Positions 26,322 to 33,998 of a stretch of DNA of 64,000 nucleotides are shown here, piece by piece. The notes under the pieces were generated by a model. The model did not search any database. It was not told the origin of the DNA and saw nothing but the letters and a program-made list of their open reading frames with translations. The translations under genes were made by a program, and so were the position numbers. Every line of letters starts with the position of its first letter. Within the stretch, counting starts at the first letter, position 1. Source of the stretch: Thalassococcus sp. S3 (GTDB taxonomy: Bacteria; Pseudomonadota; Alphaproteobacteria; Rhodobacterales; Rhodobacteraceae); contig NZ_CP022303.1 in assembly GCF_004216475.1 (NCBI RefSeq), positions 2,542,001 to 2,606,000 of the forward strand. The letters run 5' to 3'.

Positions 26322-27559
26322 GCAGCCTGGACCGAGGTATACTTGCTCACCGGCACATCGATGCGCGACCGCGAGGCCGGGCGCCCGTCATAGCGCGCGG
26401 CCAGTGTGCGAGGGCCCGCGGTTATCTGGAAATAATCGTAATCCCTTGGTCGGTCGAAGGCACAAAGATACTGAAAGTGAAGTCGGAAAAACCGCCAGCG
26501 CAGCTCTTTCCAGCGTGCGGGCGACAAAGTCTGCGTGAACGCGGCAGAGAAGACGAGCGGCCATTTCTTGTCGGCAGGTGCCACGCCGGACACGGTGACG
26601 GGATCGCAGAGCGCGAAAGCACAGCCGTCTCCGGGAGCGGTTACGTCGATCCAGGCCAGCTCATCCCGGGCAGAGAGATATTGCAGATCGGCCCGCAACC
26701 GATGTGCGTCGGGCAGGAATGACACCATCGGAACCACCTGGCCCAGCGACAGAAAGCCCAAGGCCGGACCATCGGGCGGCACCCGGCCTGCCCGGATCAA
26801 ATCGGCCAGAACCGATACCCCCAGATGCGCGCCAGAGGAATGGCCGACAACCAGCACCTCATCCACATCTTCGGTCAGAGCAGTGGCAATGAGATCGGTG
26901 AAGTCGGAAATGCGCGCTTCCAGCTCCGGCGGGTTGGCACCGCGCCGGCGCGCGGAATAGGCGTAGTCATGCATCAGGTAGTAGGCAAAGAGCCTGTTAT
27001 CCTTGGCCTTGAACCACCGAAGGAGCGCGACGGCCGCCACGATAGCGACACACCAGCTCAGGACCCCCGACAAAAGATCGGGCAAAAACCCGGTCGCCCA
27101 TCCAAGAAGCCGCACCAAAACCAGCGCCGCAAGGAGTGCCAGCAGGGCCTGTCCCAGAAGCATGCCCACGGGATAGAGTGCGGCGATGACCGGACCCTTG
27201 CGCAACCGCATCAACCGGCTGAGTGCGCCGCTCGCGATGTAGGTCCAGGCGGTGCGGGCCAGCTGCGCGTATGTCGCGGGAATAGAGCTGTCCATGCTGT
27301 CGCGCACGATGTCCGACCAGACAAGCACCTCGACATCCGTTTCAACCTGCTGTCCGTCCATGCGGGCCGAAACGTGCCAGCCATAAGGACCCTTGGTCGT
27401 TTTGGGTTTCAGGGCGATATCGTAGCCAGAGATCCCGGCCTGCGCCGCCCCTTCGGACCGGTAGAGTTCGCGGTAGCGGCGAGGATGAATAGGATCGTAG
27501 CCGGGAATGTAGAACACCCGCCGTCGCAGAACCGGTCTGTTGAGATCTTGCGCCATCAT
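26318..27559 (-). CDS. Membrane-associated alpha/beta-hydrolase-like protein
   Basis: The 413-residue protein starts with a hydrolase-like strand (RRRVFYIPGYDP), has two central membrane helices (about 130-195), then a nucleophile elbow GHSSGAHLG near residue 235 preceded by DVDEVLVV. This is a serine-hydrolase GxSxG. Later acid and histidine residues cannot be assigned confidently. ATG 27559 follows GGTGAGGCG. It is directly coupled to the P450 gene by a 4-bp overlap, suggesting that it provides or releases the P450 substrate. Confidence 0.7.
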   Translation of the reverse strand: MMAQDLNRPVLRRRVFYIPGYDPIHPRRYRELYRSEGAAQAGISGYDIALKPKTTKGPYGWHVSARMDGQQVETDVEVLVWSDIVRDSMDSSIPATYAQLARTAWTYIASGALSRLMRLRKGPVIAALYPVGMLLGQALLALLAALVLVRLLGWATGFLPDLLSGVLSWCVAIVAAVALLRWFKAKDNRLFAYYLMHDYAYSARRRGANPPELEARISDFTDLIATALTEDVDEVLVVGHSSGAHLGVSVLADLIRAGRVPPDGPALGFLSLGQVVPMVSFLPDAHRLRADLQYLSARDELAWIDVTAPGDGCAFALCDPVTVSGVAPADKKWPLVFSAAFTQTLSPARWKELRWRFFRLHFQYLCAFDRPRDYDYFQITAGPRTLAARYDGRPASRSRIDVPVSKYTSVQAA

Positions 27560-27610
27560 CGCCTCACCATTCCGGTGAAGATACAAGGCTTTTGCGGCGA
27601 GAGTAAGGCG

Positions 27611-28363
27611 TCAGCCGATCAGCGCAAGTGCTGGAAACATCTCCAGCAGCCACCATGAAAAGGCGGTGAAGGCGCCGGTCAGGAGGGCCACGCCGACAAG
27701 CACCAGAAGGCCACCCATAACCCGTTCGATGGTTTTCATGTGCGGTTTGAGACGGTTCATCACGCCCATGGCACGGGTCAGGAACATCGCGGCCAGAAGG
27801 AAGGGGATGCCAAGGCCCGCCGCATAGATCCCCAAAAGGACAGTGCCGCGCGTCACGGAAGCCTCCGAGGCGGCAAGCGACAGGATCGCACCCAATTGAG
27901 GGCCGATACAGGGGGTCCAGCCAAAGGCGAAAGCAAGGCCAAGCACATAGGCACCGAAGGAGGACCCCCCCTTGTCCCCTGCTTCGAAGCGCGCCTCCTG
28001 ATCAAGGATCGGGATCCGGAAAATGCCCAGGAAATGGAGGCCGAAGACGATGACGACCACACCCGCGATCTGAGCCAGAAGCTCTTGGTTTTGCAGAAAG
28101 AACGTACCAAAGGCCGAGGCGGTGAAGCCTAGAAACAGAAAGACGGTCGAGAGGCCCAGAACGAAGAACAGGGCCGAGATTGTGGCCTTGCGCCGCGCGC
28201 CGCTTTCATCCTGGATCTCGTTTACCGAGACGCCGCTCATATAAGCCAGATAAGGCGGCACGATGGGCAGCACGCAGGGTGACAGGAAGCTGATGATCCC
28301 GGCGGTCAGTGCCACGAACATGGCAGGCAGAAGGGCTGCGTCGATGATGTCAATTCCGAACAT
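27611..28363 (-). CDS. ccdA: CcdA-type thiol:disulfide membrane transporter
   Basis: The 250-residue protein has six membrane helices and the paired redox cysteines of the CcdA/DsbD-beta family in FLSPCVLPIVPPYLAYMSG and GWTPCIGPQLGA. It carries reducing equivalents across the membrane for cytochrome c maturation or other periplasmic thiols. ATG 28363 (MFGIDIIDAALLPAMF) is preferred over a start 13 codons upstream. The gene precedes the hydrolase-P450 pair by 51 bp and is divergent from tusA. Confidence 0.9.
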   Translation of the reverse strand: MFGIDIIDAALLPAMFVALTAGIISFLSPCVLPIVPPYLAYMSGVSVNEIQDESGARRKATISALFFVLGLSTVFLFLGFTASAFGTFFLQNQELLAQIAGVVVIVFGLHFLGIFRIPILDQEARFEAGDKGGSSFGAYVLGLAFAFGWTPCIGPQLGAILSLAASEASVTRGTVLLGIYAAGLGIPFLLAAMFLTRAMGVMNRLKPHMKTIERVMGGLLVLVGVALLTGAFTAFSWWLLEMFPALALIG

Positions 28364-28457
28364 GTTCACGGGGATATGGGATTGACCCGCCCGCGTCACC
28401 ACCCGGGACGGTCACAACCTTGTGGACAGGGTGAAATATGCGGCTTATGCGACAGAT

Positions 28458-28691
28458 ATGACCCAAATGACAGACATGCTCGACACGACGGGGCTGCTGT
28501 GCCCTCTGCCCGTTCTCAAGGCACGCAAGCGCTTGAAATCCATGGAAAACGGCGCGCTTCTCGAGGTGCGTGCGGACGATCCTGCCGCCTTGGTGGACAT
28601 TCCGCATTTTTGTGCTGAGGCGGGGCACGTCTTGGTGGAGCAGCGAGACGATGGGCCGCACCAGACCTATATGATCCGTAAGGGCGGATAA
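28458..28691 (+). CDS. TusA-family sulfurtransferase
   Basis: The 77-residue protein has the SirA/TusA two-layer fold with the catalytic cysteine in TTGLLCPLPVLKARKRL and the strand DDPAALVDIPHFC. It carries persulfide sulfur, for example for tRNA thiolation or cofactor synthesis. ATG 28458 was chosen; an upstream GTG adds 12 residues unlike the family. It is divergent from ccdA, a pairing that fits thiol/sulfur traffic. Confidence 0.88.
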   Translation: MTQMTDMLDTTGLLCPLPVLKARKRLKSMENGALLEVRADDPAALVDIPHFCAEAGHVLVEQRDDGPHQTYMIRKGG

Positions 28692-28693
28692 GA

Positions 28694-28719
28694 AAAGCGG
28701 GGCACAATGGCCCCGCTTT
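28694..28719. terminator. Bidirectional terminator between tusA and rne
   Basis: AAAGCGGGGC (28694-28703) pairs perfectly with GCCCCGCTTT (28710-28719) across a 6-nt loop, directly between the convergent stops of tusA and rne. U-rich tails follow on both strands, stronger on the minus strand. Confidence 0.8.
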
Positions 28720-28724
28720 GCCGT

Positions 28725-31514
28725 TTATTTACCCAGCGACCACCAGCCACGCCGCTTTGGCTTGGGGGGCTCCTGCGGCTCAGGCTCCGCCGGGGTTTCG
28801 GCGACCGGCTCCAGCGCCGGCTCGGGCGCGGCAGCCGCCGGTTCGGGCGCAACTTCGGGTGCCGGCTGCGGGTCCGCAGACATCGGCTCTGCTTCTGCCT
28901 CTGCCGTCGGCTCCGGCGCCGGGTCAGCCTTGGACGCGGGCGCTTCTTCTGTGGGCTCTTCAGGCGCGGCCTCGGCGGGCGGCTCGGCCTCCGCCTTCGG
29001 TTTTTTCGCACGAGAGGCCCTTTTGCGCTTGGGCTTTTCTTCGGGCTGGGGCGCGTCGACCGCTTCCGTTTCACTCGCCTCGGCAGAAGCTTCGGCGGGC
29101 GCTTCGGGGGTGGTGGTCTCCACCTCGGCCTCGGGCGCTTTCTTGCGGGTCCTGCGCCGCGTGCGCTTGGGCTTTTCTTCGGCTGCCTCTAGGTCTGCCG
29201 CCTCGGCCTCCGCTTCGGCGGGCTTTTGCGGGGCCTCTTCGCTCTCTGCGGCGGCGTCGGCGTTTTCGGATTGCGGCTCTGTCGTTTCAGAGGGGGTGTC
29301 TATACCCTCATCGCTTGCCCGGTCCTCACCATTGCCGGATTTCCGGCGGCGGCGCCGACGGCGGCGGCGTTTGGGCTTTTGATCGCCGTCTTCGCCTGTT
29401 GGAGCGGGTGCCTCCTCGGACGCTGTCTCGTCCTCGTCGGCATCGATCTGATCCATGATCGAGGTATCGACCGACACAACGGGCGCGCTGGCCGCGACGA
29501 TCCTTGTGGCCGTCTTGAACTTCTCCAGCGCGAAATCGGGGCTGACCAGATGCGGATCCCCTTCGATCCGAACCGCCAGGCCGTAGCGCGCTTCGATCTG
29601 GGCGATATGCTCGCGCTTCTGGTTCATCAGGAAGTTCCCGATATTGACCGGGCAGCGCACCAGCACTTCGCGGGAGCGGCGGCGGGTGCCTTCCTCTTCG
29701 ATCTGGCGCAGGATCGACAGGGCCATGTTGTCATCGGACCGGATCAGACCGGTGCCGTGACAGGCCGGGCAGGCCTGGGTGGTGGCCTCGATCATGCCAG
29801 GGCGCAGGCGCTGGCGGCTCATCTCCATCAGGCCGAAGCCGGAGATGCGGCCCACCTGGATGCGCGCGCGGTCGGTCTTGAGCCGTTCTTTCATGCGCTT
29901 TTCGACGGCGGAATTGTTCTTGCGCTCATCCATGTCGATGAAGTCGATCACGATGAGACCCGCAAGGTCGCGCAGACGCAGCTGGCGCGCCACCTCGTCG
30001 GCGGCCTCGAGGTTTGTCTTGAGCGCGGTCTCCTCGATCGAGCCTTCCTTGGTCGCGCGACCGGAGTTCACGTCGATCGCCACCAGCGCCTCGGTCACGC
30101 CGATCACGATATAGCCGCCGGATTTCAGCTGCACGGTCGGGTTGAACATCCCGCCGAGATACGTTTCCACCTGGTAGCGCGCAAAGAGAGGCAGCGCATC
30201 TTCGTAGCGTTTCACGTTCTTGGCATGGGACGGCATGATCATCTTCATGAAGTCCTTGGCGATGCGATACCCGCGCTCGCCTTCCACGAAGACCTCGTCG
30301 ATCTCGCGATTGTAAAGATCGCGGATCGAGCGTTTGATCAGGTCGCCTTCCTCGTAGATCTTGGCCGGTGCGATGGATTTCAGCGTCAGCTCGCGGATCT
30401 GTTCCCAGAGCCTCTGAAGGTATTCGTAGTCGCGCTTGATCTCCGCCTTGGTGCGTTTGGCTCCGGCGGTCCGTACGATCAGGCCCGCCCCCTGGGGGAC
30501 GTCGATCTCGTTGGCGATATCCTTCAGCTTCTTGCGGTCGGTGGCGTTTGTGATCTTGCGGGAGATACCGCCGCCGCGGGCGGTGTTCGGCATCAGAACG
30601 CAGTAGCGGCCAGCAAGGCTGAGATAGGTCGTGAGTGCCGCACCCTTGTTGCCACGCTCTTCCTTGACGACCTGCACAAGCAGGATCTGACGAACCTTGA
30701 TGACTTCCTGGATCTTGTACCGGCGCGGGCGCGGCTTGCGCGGTGGGCGGATATCCTCGCTGTCATCTTCGTCGGCAACGGATTCGATGCTGTCGTCTTT
30801 CGACGTCGCGTCGGCGCGCCGACCTTTTGGTGCGTCCGCCTCCATTGCGGCCGCGTCATCTTCGGATGTGCTATCCTCCGCTTCCGCCTCATCAGCGTCC
30901 GCATCGCCTGCCTCGACCGAGGAGCCCTCCTCTGCCTCGCCCGTATCTTCGGTGTCTTTCGGGCTGTCGCCGTCCTGGGGTTCCTCGACCGGGGTTTCCT
31001 TGACGATCTCCATCGGCGAGGTGCCTTCGGGGACGTCAAGCGGATCGGATGCCTCGTCCTCCAGATCAATGGTTTCCATTCCATTGATCTCGGTCTCGAC
31101 CTCCTTGGTTTCGACAGGGTCGTCGGATTTGACCTCCTCTGCCTTTGCCTTCGCGCGCGAGCGAGACCGGCGTGGCTTTTGGGTCTTTGCCTCTTCTTCC
31201 TCGTCCCGTGCCTTCATCGCTTCGGCATAGGCGCGTTCTTCCTCCATCAGCGCCTCTCGGTCGGCGACGGGGATCTGGTAGTAATCCGGATGAATCTCGC
31301 TGAAGGCCAGGAACCCATGGCGGTTTCCGCCATAGTCGACAAAGGCCGCCTGCAGCGACGGTTCGACCCGTGTTACCTTTGCGAGATAGATATTGCCGGC
31401 AAGCTGCCGTTTGTTTTCGGATTCAAAATCGAACTCCTCGACCTTGTTTCCGTCCACCACCACGACGCGGGTCTCTTCCGCGTGGGTGGCATCGATAAGC
31501 ATTTTCTTTGCCAT
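28725..31514 (-). CDS. rne: Ribonuclease E
   Basis: The 929-residue endonuclease is the core of the RNA degradosome. The start MAKKMLIDATHAEETRVVVV and the S1 domain (about 37-80, resuming 266-330) are typical. The DNase I-like catalytic part contains VAIDVNSGRATKEGS and VIDFIDMDERKN, and the zinc link is CPACHGTG. About 180 acidic residues (85-265) interrupt the S1 domain. The C-terminus is a disordered Pro/Ala/Glu-rich scaffold with basic patches (KRRRRRRRRRK). ATG 31514 follows AAGGAC; the open frame upstream is non-coding leader. Confidence 0.93.
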   Translation of the reverse strand: MAKKMLIDATHAEETRVVVVDGNKVEEFDFESENKRQLAGNIYLAKVTRVEPSLQAAFVDYGGNRHGFLAFSEIHPDYYQIPVADREALMEEERAYAEAMKARDEEEEAKTQKPRRSRSRAKAKAEEVKSDDPVETKEVETEINGMETIDLEDEASDPLDVPEGTSPMEIVKETPVEEPQDGDSPKDTEDTGEAEEGSSVEAGDADADEAEAEDSTSEDDAAAMEADAPKGRRADATSKDDSIESVADEDDSEDIRPPRKPRPRRYKIQEVIKVRQILLVQVVKEERGNKGAALTTYLSLAGRYCVLMPNTARGGGISRKITNATDRKKLKDIANEIDVPQGAGLIVRTAGAKRTKAEIKRDYEYLQRLWEQIRELTLKSIAPAKIYEEGDLIKRSIRDLYNREIDEVFVEGERGYRIAKDFMKMIMPSHAKNVKRYEDALPLFARYQVETYLGGMFNPTVQLKSGGYIVIGVTEALVAIDVNSGRATKEGSIEETALKTNLEAADEVARQLRLRDLAGLIVIDFIDMDERKNNSAVEKRMKERLKTDRARIQVGRISGFGLMEMSRQRLRPGMIEATTQACPACHGTGLIRSDDNMALSILRQIEEEGTRRRSREVLVRCPVNIGNFLMNQKREHIAQIEARYGLAVRIEGDPHLVSPDFALEKFKTATRIVAASAPVVSVDTSIMDQIDADEDETASEEAPAPTGEDGDQKPKRRRRRRRRRKSGNGEDRASDEGIDTPSETTEPQSENADAAAESEEAPQKPAEAEAEAADLEAAEEKPKRTRRRTRKKAPEAEVETTTPEAPAEASAEASETEAVDAPQPEEKPKRKRASRAKKPKAEAEPPAEAAPEEPTEEAPASKADPAPEPTAEAEAEPMSADPQPAPEVAPEPAAAAPEPALEPVAETPAEPEPQEPPKPKRRGWWSLGK

Positions 31515-31989
31515 ATGTCCTTGTTGCACGCCCTCCGCCGCGTGGACCCTGGCGGGCGCGCGCGGTGAGGGATGTGTCTTGTCTGGGCGATAGCTGACGT
31601 GCGGCAGGCCTGGGCTCTTTCGCCCCCTGCACGGATGCTCAATGCTCTCTCGCGCGTCATCGCGGTTCTTCTCCGACAGGTGGGGAGTGGCCCCGATCCT
31701 GCCCATTCTCTCCCTGGCGCCGTCGTGGGTGCCAGAGCAAACTCATGACCCGCGTCGCGGATCTTCTCTCTGCCTGCGGAAACGTGCGGGCCCGTCCCGG
31801 CCATCGCGGCGCCGCCGCAGCGAAACACTCAACGGGTCTTCGCTGACGCCAAGCGGCGGCAACGCCCGTTCGACCAACATAAGGGGAGCGTGACGTAAAA
31901 GACAATGGGCAAAGTCATCCAACGGCCGTTCCGCATCTTGACAGCGCGACGGAAGCCCGAAAATTTGTCGAAAAGATCTGGGGTAACGT
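31515..31989. other. 475-bp intergenic region holding the rne leader
   Basis: No supported gene lies here. The minus-strand frame runs upstream of rne without family resemblance, so most of the region is probably the long 5' leader through which RNase E commonly regulates its own mRNA. On the plus strand TTGACA at 31938-31943 may be the -35 of the small lipoprotein gene. No specific structured RNA was recognised. Confidence 0.5.
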
Positions 31990-32274
31990 ATGCGCAACGC
32001 AACAATGATGCTCGTGGCACTTGGTTTTGGTTTGTCGGCCTGCGACGAGATCGCGGTGATGGATGATCCTGACGCGTTGCTGGACCTGCGCGGCAACAAA
32101 AGCTGCGTGCGCGCGGTGAATGCAACGGCAGGCGTCTCCAATGCGCGGCCCAACACCACCCTGCCGGTGGTCGAGGTGAACCAATACATCATCGACGTGC
32201 CCGGATCAGGCAGCTATTTCTGCTATACCGATGACAATGGGAGCGCGCGGCAATTGGTCAAAATGGGGGCATAG
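31990..32274 (+). CDS. Small lipoprotein of unknown function
   Basis: The 94-residue precursor has a lipobox (GFGLSAC, lipidated Cys19) after a short hydrophobic segment and three further cysteines in the mature part (NKSCVRAVN, YFCYTDDNG). The mature protein would be about 75 residues and outer- or inner-membrane anchored. GGGG lies before the ATG. No family is recognised. Confidence 0.7.
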   Translation: MRNATMMLVALGFGLSACDEIAVMDDPDALLDLRGNKSCVRAVNATAGVSNARPNTTLPVVEVNQYIIDVPGSGSYFCYTDDNGSARQLVKMGA

Positions 32275-32282
32275 ACCCCGGC

Positions 32283-32639
32283 TTACCCGGCATGCTCCAA
32301 TATGTTGATGCAGCGGCCAAACGGGTCCTGCACGTAAAACCGCCTCACGCCCCATGGCTCATCAACCGGTCCATAGGTCGGGGTAAATCCCGCAGCCACA
32401 AGCTTGTCTCGCACGCCATCTAAATCATCGACCTCGATCGAAAGGTCGGGCACCTGCGTGCCGGATCCGCCATGCTGGGCAAAGGAAAGCTGAATGGGCT
32501 GCTCAGCCGCAGGCTGCGATACGGTCAGGATCCAGCCAAGATCCATCCCGATCTCAAGCCCCAGGCAATCGGTGTAGAAGGATGCAGCGACCGACGGATC
32601 GGGCGCCGCAATATTCGCCACGATCCGCCGGACCGCCAT
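32283..32639 (-). CDS. VOC-superfamily (glyoxalase/bleomycin-resistance fold) protein
   Basis: The 118-residue protein shows a paired beta-alpha-beta-beta-beta plan: VANIAAPDPSVAASFYTDCLGLEI first, DLSIEVDDLDGVRDKLVAAG second, ending RRFYVQDPFGRCINILEH with the usual metal-ligand glutamate. Substrate unknown. It begins 5 bp after the stop of the DctD-like gene, so it is the last gene of that operon. Confidence 0.8.
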   Translation of the reverse strand: MAVRRIVANIAAPDPSVAASFYTDCLGLEIGMDLGWILTVSQPAAEQPIQLSFAQHGGSGTQVPDLSIEVDDLDGVRDKLVAAGFTPTYGPVDEPWGVRRFYVQDPFGRCINILEHAG

Positions 32640-32643
32640 GCGG

Positions 32644-33978
32644 CTACAGGTAGTCCGCGCGTTGCAATCCGTATTTGGCCATCTTTTCGTTCAACGTCCG
32701 GCGTGGCAGGCACAGCTCTTCCATGACCGACGCGATAGAGCCCTTGTGACGCCGCATCGTATTGTCGATCAGCATCCGCTCGAACGCTTCGACATATTCC
32801 TTCAGCGGCTTGCCTTCGGTCGTCATCACCGGCTGCATCTCTTCGTGATCCGACATCAGAAGAGACGCGATGGTGCCAGAGCCGCGCCGTGACTGCAGCA
32901 CGGCCCGCTCCGCGATGTTGATCAGCTGGCGGACATTGCCCGGCCAGGGCGCTTGCAGAAGCTGTGCGGCTTCCTGGGCCGTCACCTGCGGCGCATCGCA
33001 GCCATATTCTTCCGAAAACTGCTCGCTCAGGCGGGTGAAGAGTGTCAGGATATCCTCGCCGCGCTGGCGCAGCGGTGGCACGGTGATGCGCAAGGCCGCC
33101 AGACGGTAGAAGAGATCAGGGCGCAACGCATCCTCGCAGGTGCGATCCTGCTCCTGCATGTTGCTGATGGCGATTATGCGCGTCTCGGCAGGTGTGCCCT
33201 GCTCGTTGATCGCGCTCAGCAGGCGCGCCTGAAGGCTTTCACTCAGCGCTTCGACATCTTCCAGAACCAGCGTTCCGCCGCGCGCCTCCTCAATGGCAGG
33301 AAGCTGCGCATCGTCCGGGTTCATCGGCCCGAACAGGCGTTTCGACAGCACCTCCTCGTCCAGCGCGGCACAGCTGACCAGCACGAACTTCTTGCCGGCC
33401 CGGCTGCCCACTGCGTGCAAAGCGTGCGCCACCAGGGTCTTGCCCGTGCCCGTCTCGCCATCGATCAGGACGTGACCATCGGCCTGGCCCAGATCCAGGA
33501 TATCCTCGCGCAGCCGCTCCATGACCGGGGACGAGCCGATCAGCTTCTTCATCAGCTGGTTTCCATCGCTCAACTCGCGCCGCAGGACGCGGTTGTCCAT
33601 GGTCAGGCGCCGTGCGCCGGTGGCTCGCTTGGCAAGCTCCGACATGCGATCCGGGTTGAACGGTTTTTCCAGGAAGTCGAACGCACCGACGCGCATCGCC
33701 TCGACCGCCATGGGCACATCGCCGTGGCCGGTGATCATGATGACGGGCAGCGCGCTGTCGTTGCCCATGATCTTCTTGAGGAACTGCATGCCATCCATGC
33801 CCGGCATCTTGATGTCTGAAATGACGATGCCCGGATATTCCGGCCCCAGCACCTTCAGCGCATCCTCGGCGCTGGCAAATGTTTCGGTGTCATATCCCGA
33901 CAGCGCCAGCCATTGGCTGATGGACTGACGCATGTCCTGTTCGTCATCGACAATTGCAATCTTCATGGCTTGGGCCAT
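32644..33978 (-). CDS. DctD-like response regulator with AAA+ domain lacking GAFTGA
   Basis: The 444-residue NtrC-family regulator has a receiver domain (phosphorylation Asp55 in ISDIKMPG), an AAA+ domain with Walker A GETGTGKT (174-181), the arginine-finger segment LRPDLFYRLAALRITVPPLRQR, and a C-terminal Fis-type helix-turn-helix ending MAKYGLQRADYL. The loop that normally reads GAFTGA after the LFG segment is replaced by PMNPDDAQLPAIEEARGG, and Walker B is LVLEDVE rather than LFLDEI. Sigma-54 contact is therefore doubtful. It lies 20 bp after the cognate kinase gene. Confidence 0.88.
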   Translation of the reverse strand: MAQAMKIAIVDDEQDMRQSISQWLALSGYDTETFASAEDALKVLGPEYPGIVISDIKMPGMDGMQFLKKIMGNDSALPVIMITGHGDVPMAVEAMRVGAFDFLEKPFNPDRMSELAKRATGARRLTMDNRVLRRELSDGNQLMKKLIGSSPVMERLREDILDLGQADGHVLIDGETGTGKTLVAHALHAVGSRAGKKFVLVSCAALDEEVLSKRLFGPMNPDDAQLPAIEEARGGTLVLEDVEALSESLQARLLSAINEQGTPAETRIIAISNMQEQDRTCEDALRPDLFYRLAALRITVPPLRQRGEDILTLFTRLSEQFSEEYGCDAPQVTAQEAAQLLQAPWPGNVRQLINIAERAVLQSRRGSGTIASLLMSDHEEMQPVMTTEGKPLKEYVEAFERMLIDNTMRRHKGSIASVMEELCLPRRTLNEKMAKYGLQRADYL

Positions 33979-33998
33979 AACGAATTCCTATCCTTAAC

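Noticed and set aside
29226..31568. 780-codon plus-strand open frame
   Set aside because: It mirrors rne on the opposite strand, and no domain is recognisable. The minus-strand RNase E is certain.
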